A stretch of 64,000 nucleotides of DNA, taken from NCBI GenBank assembly GCA_010093705.1, contig MU006089.1, positions 3,195,838 to 3,259,837 of the forward strand, in the 5' to 3' direction. The position numbers were made by a program, and so were the translations under genes. The first letter of the stretch is position 1. Every line of letters starts with the position of its first letter. The DNA is from Patellaria atrata CBS 101060. Taxonomy: Eukaryota > Ascomycota > Dothideomycetes > Patellariales > Patellariaceae. Positions 23,955-36,878 of the stretch are shown piece by piece. The notes under the pieces were generated by a model. That model saw only the letters and a list, made by a program, of their open reading frames with translations. It did no database searches and was not told the origin of the DNA.

Positions 23955-26851
23955 CTAAGACTTCCCAAGGTATGTCCATCGCAACGGTGAGTCGTTGGAC
24001 CCAAGGCCTCGTACGGTAAGAATTTGTTCGTCGCCAGGTACAACATCAATAGCGCTGTCGTTAACCAATACTCCGGCTCGCTCTTCGAAAACTAAGCCTT
24101 TCGTTGGCTTTTTGGCATTAACCACAATTTCATCGCCTTTGGCAATAACCTCTACGCCGCGATCCTCAAAACTAAGATATTTGAGCGGTTGCGGCCAATC
24201 GACATCTCTTGATACTATTTGCCCATCTACCCAAATTCTGGCGGCTAGGACGTGTGGTTCTTCCTTAATATTGTCAATTGTCCCTGATAAAACGTTGGTG
24301 GTACCGTTTGCCACAATGGTGATATCCTGCTTGGTAATTGCCTCCTTGATATCTTGCCCCGTGGCTATGGAGATGAAGCGGAGCTCCACAGTCGCAGTCT
24401 CCTCTGTTGTCTTGCTGCTTGATACCCACAGTTCGAAATCGCTCGTCTTAGCCGGTCGCGCATGAGTGACACTCCAGTCGTGATGTGCTCGCTTTACAGC
24501 TACAGCAACAGGAGCTAAGACTCTCCGCATAGTGTAGTATGCAGGCTTCTTGCGTTGGAAGTAATCTACAATCGACCAAGAGGTGACTGGCCAGCAGTCA
24601 TTCAGCTGCCAAACTAATGCGCCTCCACAAAACCTTTTCTGACCCCACTGACGCCGCCATCCCCGGTACCCGAACATGAGTGCTTCTGCTTGAGATAATT
24701 GGGTGAGGTGAATGAAACCCTATTTCGACAAGGTTAATCATAATACGGCATTTATAGGATCAGTGTAGGCACGCACCTCCAAGTCTGTAGTTGTTCTAAA
24801 GTTTTCAACTAGATAGGTAGCGATCCTCCGTTCATGACCATCTGCTTTGTTGTGGAAGTCAATGACATGTGATTGTGGGTAAAGCTGGGACTCGTCTGTG
24901 CAGAAATATTTGATGGTGTCAATGTGAGGAAAAGCTTCCATGCCGAATTCGCTGTTAAATCGACCACCGAGAGTATCGAAGATTTGGTACTTTTCTTGTG
25001 TGCCATGCCAAACTATTCATCGTCAGCTGTCTTTCCCCGCATATGCAGATGGTGATGCTGCTCTCGCCTATACGCACCGTTCCATTGATGCATATCCCCA
25101 ACTGTGGTGTTGCTGGTCTTGAGGCCATCTCCCCATGGGCTACCCGGATGATATGGGATATGCGGGCTTTCTTGTTGAACTATTTCAGGCAGGACCTATA
25201 TCAATCCAATGAGATGTGTTCATGTTGATGTGGACTGGGGAGTGAGTTGCGCGTTACCTTCTCGTAATAGTACCTTGCCGGGAAATCAGTCTTCAGCCAG
25301 TTCTCGGGGTTCTTGTCCTCGTAATCGTATGTCAGGCCAAACTGTTCTTGGACTTGATAATCCTCGTTGTTGCCTGCGTATATGACTATAGAAGGATGAT
25401 GGCGGAGTCTTCGGACATTTGCAACGCATTCCTTCTTCACCGACTCAACGACTTCCGGAAAAGCTGGATAGTTTCCACAACCGAACATGAAATCCTGCCA
25501 TACCAGAACACCAAGCTCGTCGCAGAGATTATAGAACACATCCTCTTCCCATATGCCACCTCCCCAGACTCTAGAACGTGTGGCATTAGCAACTGGTTGT
25601 ATGAATATATCTTGGTATAATCAATCCTGATATAATATGCCACGTACCTGATCATGACTTGATAGCCGTCCACCATCATTTGGACCCACTTACGATACCT
25701 TTCTTCGGTAACTCGAGTTGTGAAATTGTCCGCAGGAATCCAGTCGGAGCCACCGCAGAACACATCGACACCATTGATCCTAAAGAAAAACGTTTTACCA
25801 ATGTCATCAGGTTGTTGCACTAGCTCACTCTTGCGGAATCCGATCTTGGTAGTTGTAGTATGGAGATCCAGATCTCTAGATGACAATGTGGCTCTCACTT
25901 CGTATAATGGCTGAGCGCCATATCCATGCGGATACCAAAGTCTGGGCTCACTGACGTAGAATTCTACTTTAGCAACACCGTTACTATCGACATCTGCCTC
26001 GCCTTTGAACACGACACTGTCATGAAGCTGAGCAGTGAAAGAGACCTTGTTGCCCGCTTTTCCTTCGATATGTGCAGTGATGGTACCACTGGCAGACTTG
26101 AAAGAAGGGTCAAGGTCGTAATCAATTCTTAGGTCCGCGATCTTAGCCTGGTAAGTCTCTAACCGCACTGCTCTCCATGGTCCACATGTATTCAAAATAG
26201 GGCCCCAGTCCCAGCCCCTGGACGATAGTCAGTATCTAAACACCAAGCTATAGGCAATGCGACCCTGTACCAGTGATACTGCGCTTTGCGGACAGCCAAG
26301 CGCCCCATGTCACCGTTGAAGCCAACCCACTTATGCTCTGGATGAGCTGCTTTGATCTCTCGAGCTCGAACCATTGCTGAGGCGAAGTCAATTTCCAGTG
26401 TACCCTCCTTGCCGTCTCGCACCTTTTCCGTGATGTCGACACGGTGAGGTACGAACTGGTTGTCGCTAGTCAAGATGATTTCGCCATCCAGTTTGACAGT
26501 TGCGAAGGTGTCCAAACCATCGAATGCTAGTACAGTGGTACTCTCAGGTCCAGAACTCACTGCGGGAAGCTTGACCTTGTAGGTCCAATCTGTCTCCCCA
26601 ACCCATTCGACATCTAGTTCGTTGAACCCTATGAAGGGATCTAAAATCCTGAACGATATCAAGGGTCAGTGTTTAGATTTCTGAACTCTGCTAGCATACA
26701 ATAACAAGACGTACTTTTCATGATCAAGAAGGTCTAAATGAACATTTGTTGGGACGCGGGCGACCGAAAGCCATGCATCTTCAGACGATTCGTTCTTCTG
26801 TTTGAAGAACCAGCCATCGGTCAAGTCGGTTACAGATAAAGCTGAAGCCAT
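23955..26851 (-). CDS. mndB: Beta-mannosidase B (glycoside hydrolase family 2)
   Basis: Seven exons: 26851-26715, 26648-26271, 26217-25648, 25570-25258, 25195-25078, 25012-24777 and 24719-23955, giving 838 aa, which is the usual size for the intracellular type B enzyme (about 840). It removes terminal beta-1,4-mannose from manno-oligosaccharides. An N-terminal jelly roll with HKWVGFNGDMGR leads to WGWDWGPILNT, which is rebuilt only by the intron at 26270-26218. The TIM barrel carries the acid/base Glu431 (GNNEDY) and the nucleophile Glu527 (NSEFGMEAFP). VFCGGSDWIPADNF, VWGGGIWEEDVFY and ALVWQLNDCWPVTSWS are family blocks. There is no signal peptide, as expected for type B. It probably acts in the cytosol on imported mannan fragments. 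The neighbouring Zn2Cys6 gene is a possible but unproved regulator. Confidence 0.97.
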
Positions 26852-28444
26852 GGAGAGAATACTGAAAGGACGTGGTCACTCGCTGATCATCCGGGTTGAA
26901 TATAAAGAGCGAGCGGCATTTTTATGACTGTCATCAGCGTGGAGTCTAAACATGCTACTGTTAGTACGGTTTGGTCGCGGTACAGGTAATCCCTTTTACC
27001 AGGCGGAGACGAACCAAGCGTATCACGGAACATGACTGTTCAACCTCAGTGGTCCATAGAACGTGGACCATAGCCGCATCTTTAGACACGGAATTGGACG
27101 ATCCGTCATCAGAAGAAGGTCAAGTTGATCCACCAAAAATTGTTTGCGGGGATGAGACTATTCGGAAGAATTATTCTAGCCGGGAAGATGTCACTAAACC
27201 GCCACATCTAGAAGATGCACCGTGGATACCAAGAGTCAATGGTATCGTTAGGTCCATTACTCTCAGAACAACTGTGTACCGAACTGAAAGGGATGGAGTG
27301 CTGAGTGCTGAACGGGATATGTCCTCCGTGACTGATTCTGTGATGGCCCAAGGCAGCTCATGTTATCGCGTTTTATTAGTGCTAGAATCAAGCTGCAGGC
27401 GGATCTCCACCGGGATTAACCAGCACCTGCAGCGCGCGACTCGGTTGTTGAGAAATACTCGGTACTGAAGAAAATATCACTGGACTTTCTTACTCCAACG
27501 CCGCGTCTTCCGAGCTTGAAAGAATTACTGAAGCCATTCGTTGTTTGTTGATGATTTTCCGTGTGTTCCTGCTTATCCTCACTCCTCAATATACCCTTGT
27601 AACGTCAATTTCAAGCATCTGTGATCCTTGAGCTCCGAAACGATCACGAGGCCGTCATGATGAAGCTGTGTAAACTAGATAGGATTATGGTAAAACAGCT
27701 TGTATCACTATATAGAAATTCCCTTTACGGACACGCCTCAGGGCCAGCAAGCCTCATCTCCTCTGATTTGACGTAGAGAGATCGACGGACCGCAAGATCG
27801 CACAAAGTGTGGGGAAGTTTCAGCGTGGGGTGTTAGAGGGGGTTTACCTGTTGCCTACCTATATACTGTAGTATTATGCTTCTACACAAATCGCGTGATG
27901 TTAAGCAACTTAGCAATCTCAGGTGAGGAGGTCCCTTACACATTCAGCCTAAGTCCGGAACATGGCGATGACGATGAGCCAAGTCTAGAATATCAGTTAT
28001 CCTACACTGTATGGCGACGGGAAAGCTTCAGACTGGATCGAGGTGAGGATAAGGTTGCAGAATCACACAGCTCCAGAATATCCATGTCGATCTTGTACCG
28101 ACACCGCCTTGACCTCTACGCAGGGCTTCCTGCACCGGTTGACTCGTTGTCGTTCCCGTGTCCGAGAATGGTCCTAATTCGTTACCCTGACATTTAAGCT
28201 CCTGTCGCCTCTCCACATCCACCTCCTCGCTGGTAAGTTTAGAATGCCGGGTCGTCGCCTGAGGACTTCATGCAAGCCGCTGGCAGCAGCTTCCTCGGTC
28301 GGAAGCATCATTCGCCATAAGAACCGGATTGAAGAAGATCGTCCGGGTCGCCTGCTTACATTTAGATTATACGGAGCGTTCGCTTCCGCAGTTGAAGGTG
28401 TGAATATGGGTAATACACCTAAGGTCATTCGAACCGTTGCGTCA

Positions 28445-28478
<34 letters not shown>

Positions 28479-28696
28479 ACATGTAAGCTCTGGGGATACA
28501 TTATTTGCTGAGCGAAGATCAAGGAACCTAGCTGTATATTAATTATGGGATTGTATGTCATAGGCTGGTACATCGCTCATGCAATCATAACTGCGACATC
28601 GAACATTTCTCCCGTTTCGGGGAAGCAGGTGGGGTATAGAACATCCAACCAGAACGACGCGAAGAGAACTGTTGTACAAAGAAGCAACCCAAGAAT
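26852..28696. other. 1.85-kb intergenic region
   Basis: This is the promoter side of the beta-mannosidase gene and the 3' flank of the thaumatin-like gene. A 165-codon + strand open frame (26971-27468) starts from TTG and has no usable early ATG or recognisable domain. A heptamer repeat lies at 28445-28478. No gene is called. Confidence 0.5.
28445..28478. repeat. Heptamer tandem repeat ACTGCCT x about 4.8
   Basis: Four perfect copies of the 7-nt unit ACTGCCT and a partial fifth. It is a short microsatellite in non-coding DNA. Confidence 0.95.
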
Positions 28697-30008
28697 CTAT
28701 CCCCTAGTCGCTTTGCGGACGATCGAAGGTCTAGTTGCGGCACCTCTAGGGGTGCTTGACCGTCGAGTCCGGCGTTTCTGGTCTACATGACCATTTTCTG
28801 CGAGTTCCCGCAACCGCTCTCTTTCCGACGCAAGAATGTTAGTTGACCGGCCACCTGGACAGAAGACGACCTGGAACCCAGCTCCAGAAGGAATGATGAA
28901 AGTCGAGGTTTGGTCATCGAAAGCTGCTCGAATAAATTAATACCGGACATCGTAGGTATAATAGACGTGTCCACGTGAGACACTTACCGTAGCTATACGC
29001 ATCAGGGCATACCCTCTTTGCAGCTCTTGAATAGTCACTAGGTGAACATGTACCCGGTGAATCATGATCCCCGGTGCAGCAGTCTTCCGCCTTGTTCCAC
29101 TTCGCACATGCAGAGTAACAGGGATCAAAAGCCGGCCTTTGTATGTTGTCGTCCGGGTAGGGATAGACACCATCCCCTGGTTTAGTCGGAGGACTCACCT
29201 GTAAGTCCCATGGACACCATCGAGAAACGTCATTATTGTCCACTTCACTTTCGAATGGTAGTGGGAAGGAGCTGTTTGTGCCTAGGAACATCTGTGAATC
29301 TCCCCCATACGGAGAAAAGTCTCGATCTGAGAGATGGCCCGCAGTAGCAACACAGGAAGGACTTGTGAGATTGGGAGGAATGTCGTCCAGGCTAGAATTA
29401 CCTAAAGGTTGTAGAACGATTGCCATTGGAAGATTGTAACCATCCACCAGGGAAATATCATAGTAGGTTTGGCCATCACCTGCATCTAGAGTAAACTCGG
29501 CGAGAGACACCGGTGTGTTACCCTGCGAATGTCAGATATTGTTCTAGATTGCGGAGTCAAGGACAGCGGGTGGTATGCATACCGTAACCTCGCATTCTAG
29601 GGCACCACCGCAGTCTCCTGTATCACAGGCAGTATTACCGCCCCTGTTTCTGGAGCCACTATTGCTGAAGCTACAATTGGTCCTACCCCAAATACGTCCT
29701 TGCCAATTCTCAGAAACATATTGTGTGTTGTTTTCTCCCGGTTTAAGTTCGAAGCCAGTGCTCCCTGGTCCGTTCCCATTTTGCGTAGTGATGCCTGGCC
29801 ATATCGTATCTGTACACATGTTCGTGACTATAAGCGGAGTTTCATCCTCCCGCTTTCCGATCTTCCTTGGAGGTTTAAGCTTCATATGATGTACTGCATC
29901 TGTGAGGGGGAGTAGTGATGAGACCAGTATGCAAGCGCCGATGATGGCGGAGCGTGATCGAAGGGGCTTCCGTTTAGCATGTCGCCGGCTACTTGGACAG
30001 TTCAACAT
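28697..30008 (-). CDS. Thaumatin-like protein with N-terminal signal anchor
   Basis: Three exons: 30008-29583, 29522-28988 and 28923-28697 (395 aa). The N-terminus is very basic (SSRRHAKRKPLRSRS) followed by one hydrophobic segment (IIGACILVSSLLPL), which suggests a signal anchor or a long-n-region signal peptide. The thaumatin fold follows: VTNMCTDTIWPGI, then GRIWGRTNCSF, GDCGGALEC, the intron-restored EVTGNTPVSLAEFTL, YYDISLVDGYNLPM, and CCTGDHDSPGTC with CPDAYSYAFDDQTSTF at the end. Many paired Cys residues fit the disulfide-rich GH152 fold, some members of which bind or cut beta-1,3-glucan. After the domain there is an unusual Arg/Lys-rich tail of about 50 residues (QKRRTRRSSTPRG). It probably acts in the cell wall or secretory pathway; enzymatic activity is not shown. 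Confidence 0.92.
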
Positions 30009-30725
30009 GATGTGTTATGCTAAATTGCAAGCTCTGCTAAGCGTCAGCCGTAGGGATGCCTAGAATGGAATTCGGGACTGAAGGAGCACTCAGTAGAGCT
30101 CCAGATTCAGCAGAAGGATAATAATGAGAAAGGAGGATATTCAGGGTAATGAAGATGAATGAAAAGAAACTAAGAGAGAAGACGTCCAGCGTCGTGATGC
30201 TAAGGTACTACAGCTAGATATCCATAGAAGCTTAGAAAACAGGAAAGAAGGAGCCGATCAATAAAGGTAATCAAATTAGGTTGTCGTGCAGAGGGAAAGT
30301 CCTTGCTGTCCTGGCGGCACGCGTGTGACGCGCGCCAAGCACTGAAATCGACTTGTAAACCGACTTCGCTTCGGACCGAGCATCGGATGAGGTGCCGTAG
30401 AACTACTGTAGGGACCGGACTTAGTTTGCCAAGGTTAAGCCACGATTCAAGTCCGATACCTTTACTCCTCCTTGCACTACACTTCAACTCTCACGGTTTA
30501 CAGATACCCCTTATTAAGCTTCCACTCAGGCCTTCAGCAAAAAGGTACTTTCACGTGGGCTTTACAGCATTTTTAGCTATATCTTGAGTTACACACAGGT
30601 GGTTCGCCCCCGCTCATCCTACCCCAAGTATCAAATCTAGTTGAAATAGCAGACTTCGCTTCCCTTATTGTAACTGATCACGAGATATCTGTAAAAGACC
30701 GGTATACGGAATAAACGACTTTACA
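30009..30725. promoter_or_regulatory. Divergent intergenic region, thaumatin-like / Xaa-Pro peptidase
   Basis: The two flanking genes point away from each other, so both promoters must lie in these 717 bases. No defined site is recognised, and open frames here have no family features. Confidence 0.5.
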
Positions 30726-32481
30726 ATGAATTCACTTGATGCAGATGCTCTTGCTGAGCGACTCAAGGGGGAAATGCGGGATTACTGGCTGCATATCGAA
30801 GCAGACTCCCCCCTGGAGAAGTACCCAGGTATGGTCTTCCTTTGAGGTACAGTGCACTTGGACCTTTGAACCTGATGTAATCTAGCGAAACATCACGCTC
30901 AAAGAGTAGCTGAGCGATTGAATGTTGACAACGGCTTAATATACCTACCTGGTATGCCAACTATTCTGCTACCAGATAGCGATCAACCTCAGCCATTTAG
31001 GCAGCTCCGATACTTCTACTATTTGAGCGGGTACATATGAGCGCTTTTCGAACCTATCACTTAAGTACTAACTTCTTTATAGCGTAAACGAGCCTGACTG
31101 TCATATCACATATGATATCTCTCGGGATATCCTAACCCTATGGATTCCAGAAATCACCCCCAGACAAGTGATCTGGTTCGGTCGCGGTTCCACTATAGCT
31201 GAAGCATTCGAAAAGTATGATGTTGACGATGTCGGTTATTCATCCGAAGTTGACCAATTCTTGGGGGACTGGTTGAAAGAATCCACAGGCAAGATTTATA
31301 CATTGCACCAGTACTGTCAAACGTCTAGCAGACATGATTCCACATCTCTAAAGCCTGCGATGGACGCATGTCGCGTTATCAAGACTCCTGATGAAATTAA
31401 TCTTATCAAACGTGCTAACGAAATCACTGCTCATGCTCACAAGGCTGTGTTATCAAACATATCATCATTCAGGAATGAAACCGAGGTCGAAGCAGTATTT
31501 CTTGACGCCTGCATATCCGAGGGCGCGAAGCACCAAGCGTACAAAATCATCGCCGCGTCTGGGGAGAATGCAAGCACCTTGCACTACGTTAAGAACGATG
31601 AACCCTTAGAGGGTCGTCAATTGATGTGTCTAGATGCAGGTTGCGAATGGCATTGTTACGCGAGTGATGTTACAAGAACTTTTCCATTCTCCGATTCATG
31701 GCCGTCCGCTGAGGGGAAGAACATATATGACCTGGTCTCAGAAATCCAACGTGTGTGCATTGCTAATCTCAAGCCCGGGGTGCGATTCTTCGATGTGCAT
31801 ATTCTAGCTCATCGAAAAGTCATCAGTGGATTGAAACAACTAGGTATCTTTCATAATGGTACGGATCTCGAAATATTCATGGCTGGAACTTCTTTGGCCT
31901 TTTTCCCGCATGGCCTCGGGCATCATGTTGGTCTTGAGGTACATGATGTATCTGATGTTCCGCTTATGGCAATGGATGTGCAATGCGGTATACCGGTTTA
32001 CAAGCCAGATATGTGCAAATCCCCGGTCCATCCAAGTAGTGGTGCTCTTAGAGAAGGTATGGTGGTAACCGTTGAGCCGGGCATGTAAGTCTTCCAATTT
32101 TCCACATACTTTTAAGTGATGAACTAACCATACAGATACTTTTCTCGCTATGCGTTGAGCACGGTTTATCTCCCGTCTCCAATTCATTCAAAATACATCA
32201 ATAAGGATGTGTTGGTGAAGTATCTACCTGTCGGGGGTGTTCGTATTGAGGATGACATTTTAATCACTGCCAATGGCCATGAAAACCTTACAACTGCTCC
32301 TAAGGGTGATGAAATGCTGCAGATTATCAGAAGTGGGATGAAAAATGGTTTTAATGGAAAAGAACGAGTTATGGCCTCCGGAAACCGTCCTAGACGGTCC
32401 ATTCCGGACTTTGAGCTCTTACCTCATCCTACAAACCAACAGAGCAGGACTTTTTCGCAGATCTTTAATCTTCCACAGTAA
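30726..32481 (+). CDS. Xaa-Pro aminopeptidase/prolidase (peptidase family M24B)
   Basis: Four exons: 30726-30828, 30886-31030, 31083-32084 and 32136-32481 (531 aa to the first stop). It cleaves Xaa-Pro bonds in peptides in the cytosol using two metal ions. The N-terminal domain includes [17 protein letters not shown] and [12 protein letters not shown]. The pita-bread domain has the five metal ligands in order: Asp in LDAGCEW, Asp in ASDVTRTF, His in [13 protein letters not shown], Glu in VEPGIYFS (rebuilt by the intron at 32085-32135) and Glu in IEDDILIT. The family usually ends soon after TTAPKGDE; here about 50 further residues follow, then an open frame in another phase (see 32469-33047). 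Assignment of the core is secure; the true C-terminus is not. Confidence 0.93.
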
Positions 32482-33047
32482 CGCCCGTTGCTCGCGTTGT
32501 CCCATCTCCTCATAGGATTCCGCCTAAATTACCTACGTATCGCCGAAATCTTACGCCCGTGGTTTCAGCATTGGATTCGGGTTTTGCCCGGGGAAAATGT
32601 CTCTACATGACGCCATCAAATATGGGAAATAATAAATGCCCCGATAAAGAATCGCCATATTCCTCGATTACCAGTAAATTTGATTTGTTACAGCTCTCAG
32701 AAACAGTATCTGACTTTGATGAGAATTGTTATCAGTACCCGCAGCAAACTGTCGAGACTTTCAGCTGTTCTGGTAGTCTCTTCAAGTCACGAAATTTTCA
32801 GGAAGCTCCTTTCTATCCATCATCTATTTCAAGGTGTAGTGGAAGTCGCGCTAACACTAATACAGATACCAGTACTGTAGAACCACAATCAGACGGGGTC
32901 TCAGAGATAGTGGACCCGGTTATCCGGTGTCCGGGAAGTTGGAATGAGGAGCTCATTGCTACCAACCATTGTGGACCGAACAAGTTTGTCTTCAGGGAAG
33001 GGTGCTCTCAAGAAATTCCCGGCAGGAACAGTCGGTTTTACGAGTAG
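32469..33047 (+). CDS. Possible C-terminal extension of the peptidase, in the -1 frame
   Basis: This frame is open for about 190 codons directly after the peptidase, overlapping its last four codons. It has no early ATG and reads like disordered fungal protein ([14 protein letters not shown], then Ser-, Asn- and Glu-rich sequence, ending NSRFYE). A GT at 32478 and an AG at 32515 would splice it in frame to the peptidase, but the intron would be only 38 nt, below the usual fungal minimum. It may be a genuine extension with a tiny intron, an extension behind a frameshift or sequence error, or a separate gene whose start is not visible. Confidence 0.4.
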   Translation, partial: SSTVTPVARVVPSPHRIPPKLPTYRRNLTPVVSALDSGFARGKCLYMTPSNMGNNKCPDKESPYSSITSKFDLLQLSETVSDFDENCYQYPQQTVETFSCSGSLFKSRNFQEAPFYPSSISRCSGSRANTNTDTSTVEPQSDGVSEIVDPVIRCPGSWNEELIATNHCGPNKFVFREGCSQEIPGRNSRFYE

Positions 33048-33542
33048 AAGATCCAGCCCGCATCCCCTCTTTAATGAATCTTGAAAACGAATACACCCAG
33101 GATGCCATCCCGATTATATCCAGCGAAGACCGAATCATAGATTAGAGGAGCCACTGCATTTTCGGCTTACGTGTCGTCCGTTGGGGAGCTGCACGCGGAG
33201 TTAGCGGGTTTGCTCTTATTTCGGTTTACGTTATACCATTCGCTGTAATGATTTGCATATGGGATAGGAATTGGTGTAATGTAGTATATCTTCGTAGTAT
33301 AGCATTTTAGAACTCTTTAGGTCGGATAGATTTGTAAATATGAAAGTTGGTGTTTTCTCGGAACAAAAGCCTAGTGAACCTTGATGGAACAAAATTTCTG
33401 CACGTCTTTAATTACAAACTGTTCTCTCAATCCGACCTCCTTTAATGATATAGTGCTTAGTCTAATTGAGGATAGAACTTCCCCCGCCACTATTCAACAT
33501 CTGCAAGCTAACCGAATTTGCTCCTTATTTTTTTTTATCTAA
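33048..33542. other. Intergenic spacer upstream of DML1
   Basis: The spacer is AT-rich and includes a T run just before the DML1 start. It holds the presumed DML1 promoter and nothing else that I can identify. Confidence 0.5.
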
Positions 33543-35461
33543 ATGATGCATGAAATTGTCACTTTACAATTCGGACCGCAGAGTAATTATCTTGGTACCC
33601 ATTTCTGGAACACTCAGGTATGAAGACGGTTTTGTTCGCTCCTCTCTGAGGCCTTGCAATGAGGCTTATTCCCATCATTTCCATTTTGAAATTATCTTCC
33701 GCATACTCTATCTTCATAGCTTCCACCAGCTAGACTATCCCGTAGCTATTTTCGAAATGAAGGATTCAGAGCTCTAATAAAATATAGGATTCCTATTTTA
33801 CATATGCGAACCAACTAGAGTCTCCCGTCAACCATGACATTCATTTCCAGCCCGGGATCGGCGCTGATGGATCAGAAACATTCACGCCGAGAACCGTAAT
33901 CTATGATATCAAGACATCTTTTGGAAGTCTGAGGAGAGAAAATGCGCTTTACGAACTGCAGGAAGAAGAATCTAGCAGAGCTGGTCCAGCAAGAGAAGTA
34001 TGGTATGTGCTTTTTTGAGTATCTAGATCATATTACCGGCACCGTGAATTTTCCTTTGCTGTTCGAGTTTCTATACCTGTCTGTATATTGAAGGAGTTAT
34101 AATATTAAGGGAGATAAAATCTGAGGTTATGTAGGAACGGTCCAACGACAATACAGACACTCCCGTCCGTCCCATTGAACGCCTATCAGGCACACATTGA
34201 CTCTGGCCTCCTTTCTCCACCACCAACTCTCACTACTTCTTCGGTCCGTTTTTGGTCTGATTACACTCACCTTTTCTACCATCCGCGTTCGCTGGTTCCT
34301 CTCACGCTTCTTCAGCCCCAGATAACTTCCCACAGTTCGACTGAGCCCGTAGTTGACCCGTTTGAAACGTGGGATGCGGGTCTAGATCTCTTCAAGCATC
34401 TCAACCAAGATGAAGATATACTGGACCGTGACCTACGCCCTTTCATCGAGGAAGCAGATGCTCTCCAAGCAGTGCAAATCCTCTCGCAGCCACAGGACGG
34501 CTGGGGTGCCTTCGCATCGCAATATGTAGAGCGAGTGCGGGATGAGGTTGGCAAGGTGGGAATCTGGATCTGGGGTCTCGAATTCGAAGCTGCAGCGACT
34601 CGGGAGACGCGTGTCCAGCAGCTTGCTAATAAAGCACGATCTCTTATCGAGTTCACAACACATGCCAACGTATACATCCCGCTATCATCGCACGCTACCT
34701 CCAGATCACCGCATTATCTGGACTTGAATAGGAGCTCGAGATGGCACACCGCTGCCCTCCAGGCCACAGCTCTCGAGACAGCTACACTTCCTTCTCATCT
34801 ACACTCGACGGATGATAGTACGCGTGGACGATTAGATGATCTCGAACTTACCTTCACTAACAATGGCACCCGGAAGATCGGCGCGGTATCCCTGAGCGTC
34901 TCCAACGCTTCTTCTCTCGAGGCCCGGAACCCGAGCACGAACGGCCACACCGGAGGACCTCGTGACCCACGCACTCGGAATGGTGTCGACGAGCTTCTAG
35001 CACCGCACGAAGTAACAGACCTCGACATATCGCTCCTCGGCCTCGAAGTACCGACGCTGGGTAGGCGACGCAGAGGAAGTTCTTATATCTTCGGCGCTGC
35101 CGAGGTTTTCCGAGGCGCATGGCACTCGGTCTATCAGCGCGAATATGATAATCTCGGAGTTCGGGAGCGGCACAGCACTGGACCAACGATCCAGCGGTAC
35201 CATTCCTCTTTGCTTTTCCCACAGCTGACGAGCTTCCCTCGCATCTTCGACCTAGGGCGGAGAGAAGAGCAGTACGCGGTGAAAACGTCTGTGGCAGCGT
35301 CGTCAACAGTTTCAGAAAGAATACGGGACTTGAATGCGTTGGTGGGAAGGATTGTTGGGGTGGAAGAGAGGGAGGCAATGGGCGAAAGTTTAGGAAGGCT
35401 TGCGGAGGAGTACGTGGAGGGGTGGGAAGGGAGTGACGGAAGTGAGGATGATGATATATAG
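33543..35461 (+). CDS. DML1: Misato/DML1 tubulin-like mitochondrial inheritance protein
   Basis: Three exons: 33543-33617, 33788-34002 and 34135-35461 (538 aa). The start has two tandem ATG codons (33543, 33546) before [23 protein letters not shown]. That is the misato segment II motif, related to the N-terminus of tubulin and FtsZ. Exon 2 gives [20 protein letters not shown] and [16 protein letters not shown]; exon 3 begins at a split Trp codon and includes [33 protein letters not shown] and [16 protein letters not shown]. In yeast the protein is essential and affects mitochondrial DNA inheritance and morphology. The C-terminus is Glu/Gly-rich and acidic. Intron 1 (170 nt) is longer than most here. 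Confidence 0.95.
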
Positions 35462-36878
35462 GGATATTTTGCATTTGAATCATTTCATTCCTGATAGAAC
35501 TATGAACCAGTTCAGACGGTAGTAATAATTCGTGAGTCCCGAAGAATGGAACGAATAGAGAACTCAGCGCCCTTAATGGAAGCTAATTGAATAGTAGCGA
35601 GCAACAATGCTGTAACTGTGCCGAAGAGGTAGTTGCATCGCTGCTCTTTACATACACCGTTTCATTCTGTTGTTGATGAGCGTATCCCCAGAATAGTAAC
35701 CGCTTACTAACAAAATTCCCTTGGTAAGCTTCTTTATTGCGGCTCTAATAACTTTCCCGGAATTAGAGTATTCATCGAGGATCTAGACATTTAATCCCAT
35801 GGTCAAAGCTTGAAACTCTGGTAATTAGTGCTGATGTTTGAAAAGGCTCGACATGACCGCGCCGCCGCAAGGCCATTACAAGATACCCCCTCGTGCCCCT
35901 TAGTAGTTCGACTAATGGACAGCTATGTCTGAGATAACATAATCCTCACTGGACGTTTGATAGGAAACTTCTTTGAATGTACATTGTCCTACAAAATTAA
36001 GAATAAACGGTGCAGAAGATGAGTCTTAAGATCAGAACGGTGTTGCATACTAGGAAAGTGAATCATATTTACTGATTATTTGTTCGCAAGGAGAGTACCG
36101 AATGTCAATCATCATCTATAGATGTTGAAGCCGTTACTGTACTGTATCAAGAGACGTCGAAAAAGAGTTGCAGAGATTTGATTGTTGTTGCTGGTTTCTT
36201 GGCTCGAGTTTGGTAAGCGCGCTTTTCGAAGGTATATTTTTAGGATGGAAGCGCCACGACTCCCAATTCTCAACCTCAACCTCATCCTCCTTCTTCTCTC
36301 TAACACTGCCAGGTAGCAAACGGCGTAGTCACCGTCTCTTTGTTACCAACCAAAACCGAACCAGGAACAACAGTGTTTAGAACTTGTAACCATCGGAAGA
36401 GTCAAAGCCGACGGTACCTCTGCACCCGTGAAACAGTACATCCAATCAAAGATTTGATGTTTCAACTCCTTATGGCTGTGCTGCTCAGACGAGATCCCGT
36501 CTGATTGGACATCGTGAAAACAAGCATAAATTAAGCATATCCTGCAGGTACAGTAATTCTGAGCACTCATACTATTCCTGGGAGTGACTGAGATTTCTTT
36601 ATAATCAAATCTTAGCCTGCCATGTCAGCTCCTTGTGCGGCAGGAGCCCCATAGACCATATCCAAGAGCATTCACCGCGCCTCAAAACGGACGGTACGGT
36701 TCCGACCACGAGTGAGTAAGATATAATGGTCTCTTTTCTGCTACAGTATTGTTATTTGTACAGTAATCGTTTCTGCTTTCCTTTCTTTGGTACATCCATC
36801 TCCTGTTCATTATCACACCCTCGTTCAGAGAAGTACATAACAGAGTCTAATCCAAGATTATTGTTTTATTTTGCTGCA
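35462..36878. other. 1.4-kb intergenic region
   Basis: This is the 3' flank of DML1 and the upstream region of the cupredoxin gene. It is AT-rich and contains short open frames only. No gene or repeat is recognised. Confidence 0.5.

Noticed and set aside
26971-27468. 165-codon open frame between the beta-mannosidase and thaumatin-like genes
   Set aside because: It starts from TTG, has no early ATG, no recognisable domain and no splice context. One chance open frame of this size is not surprising in 64 kb.
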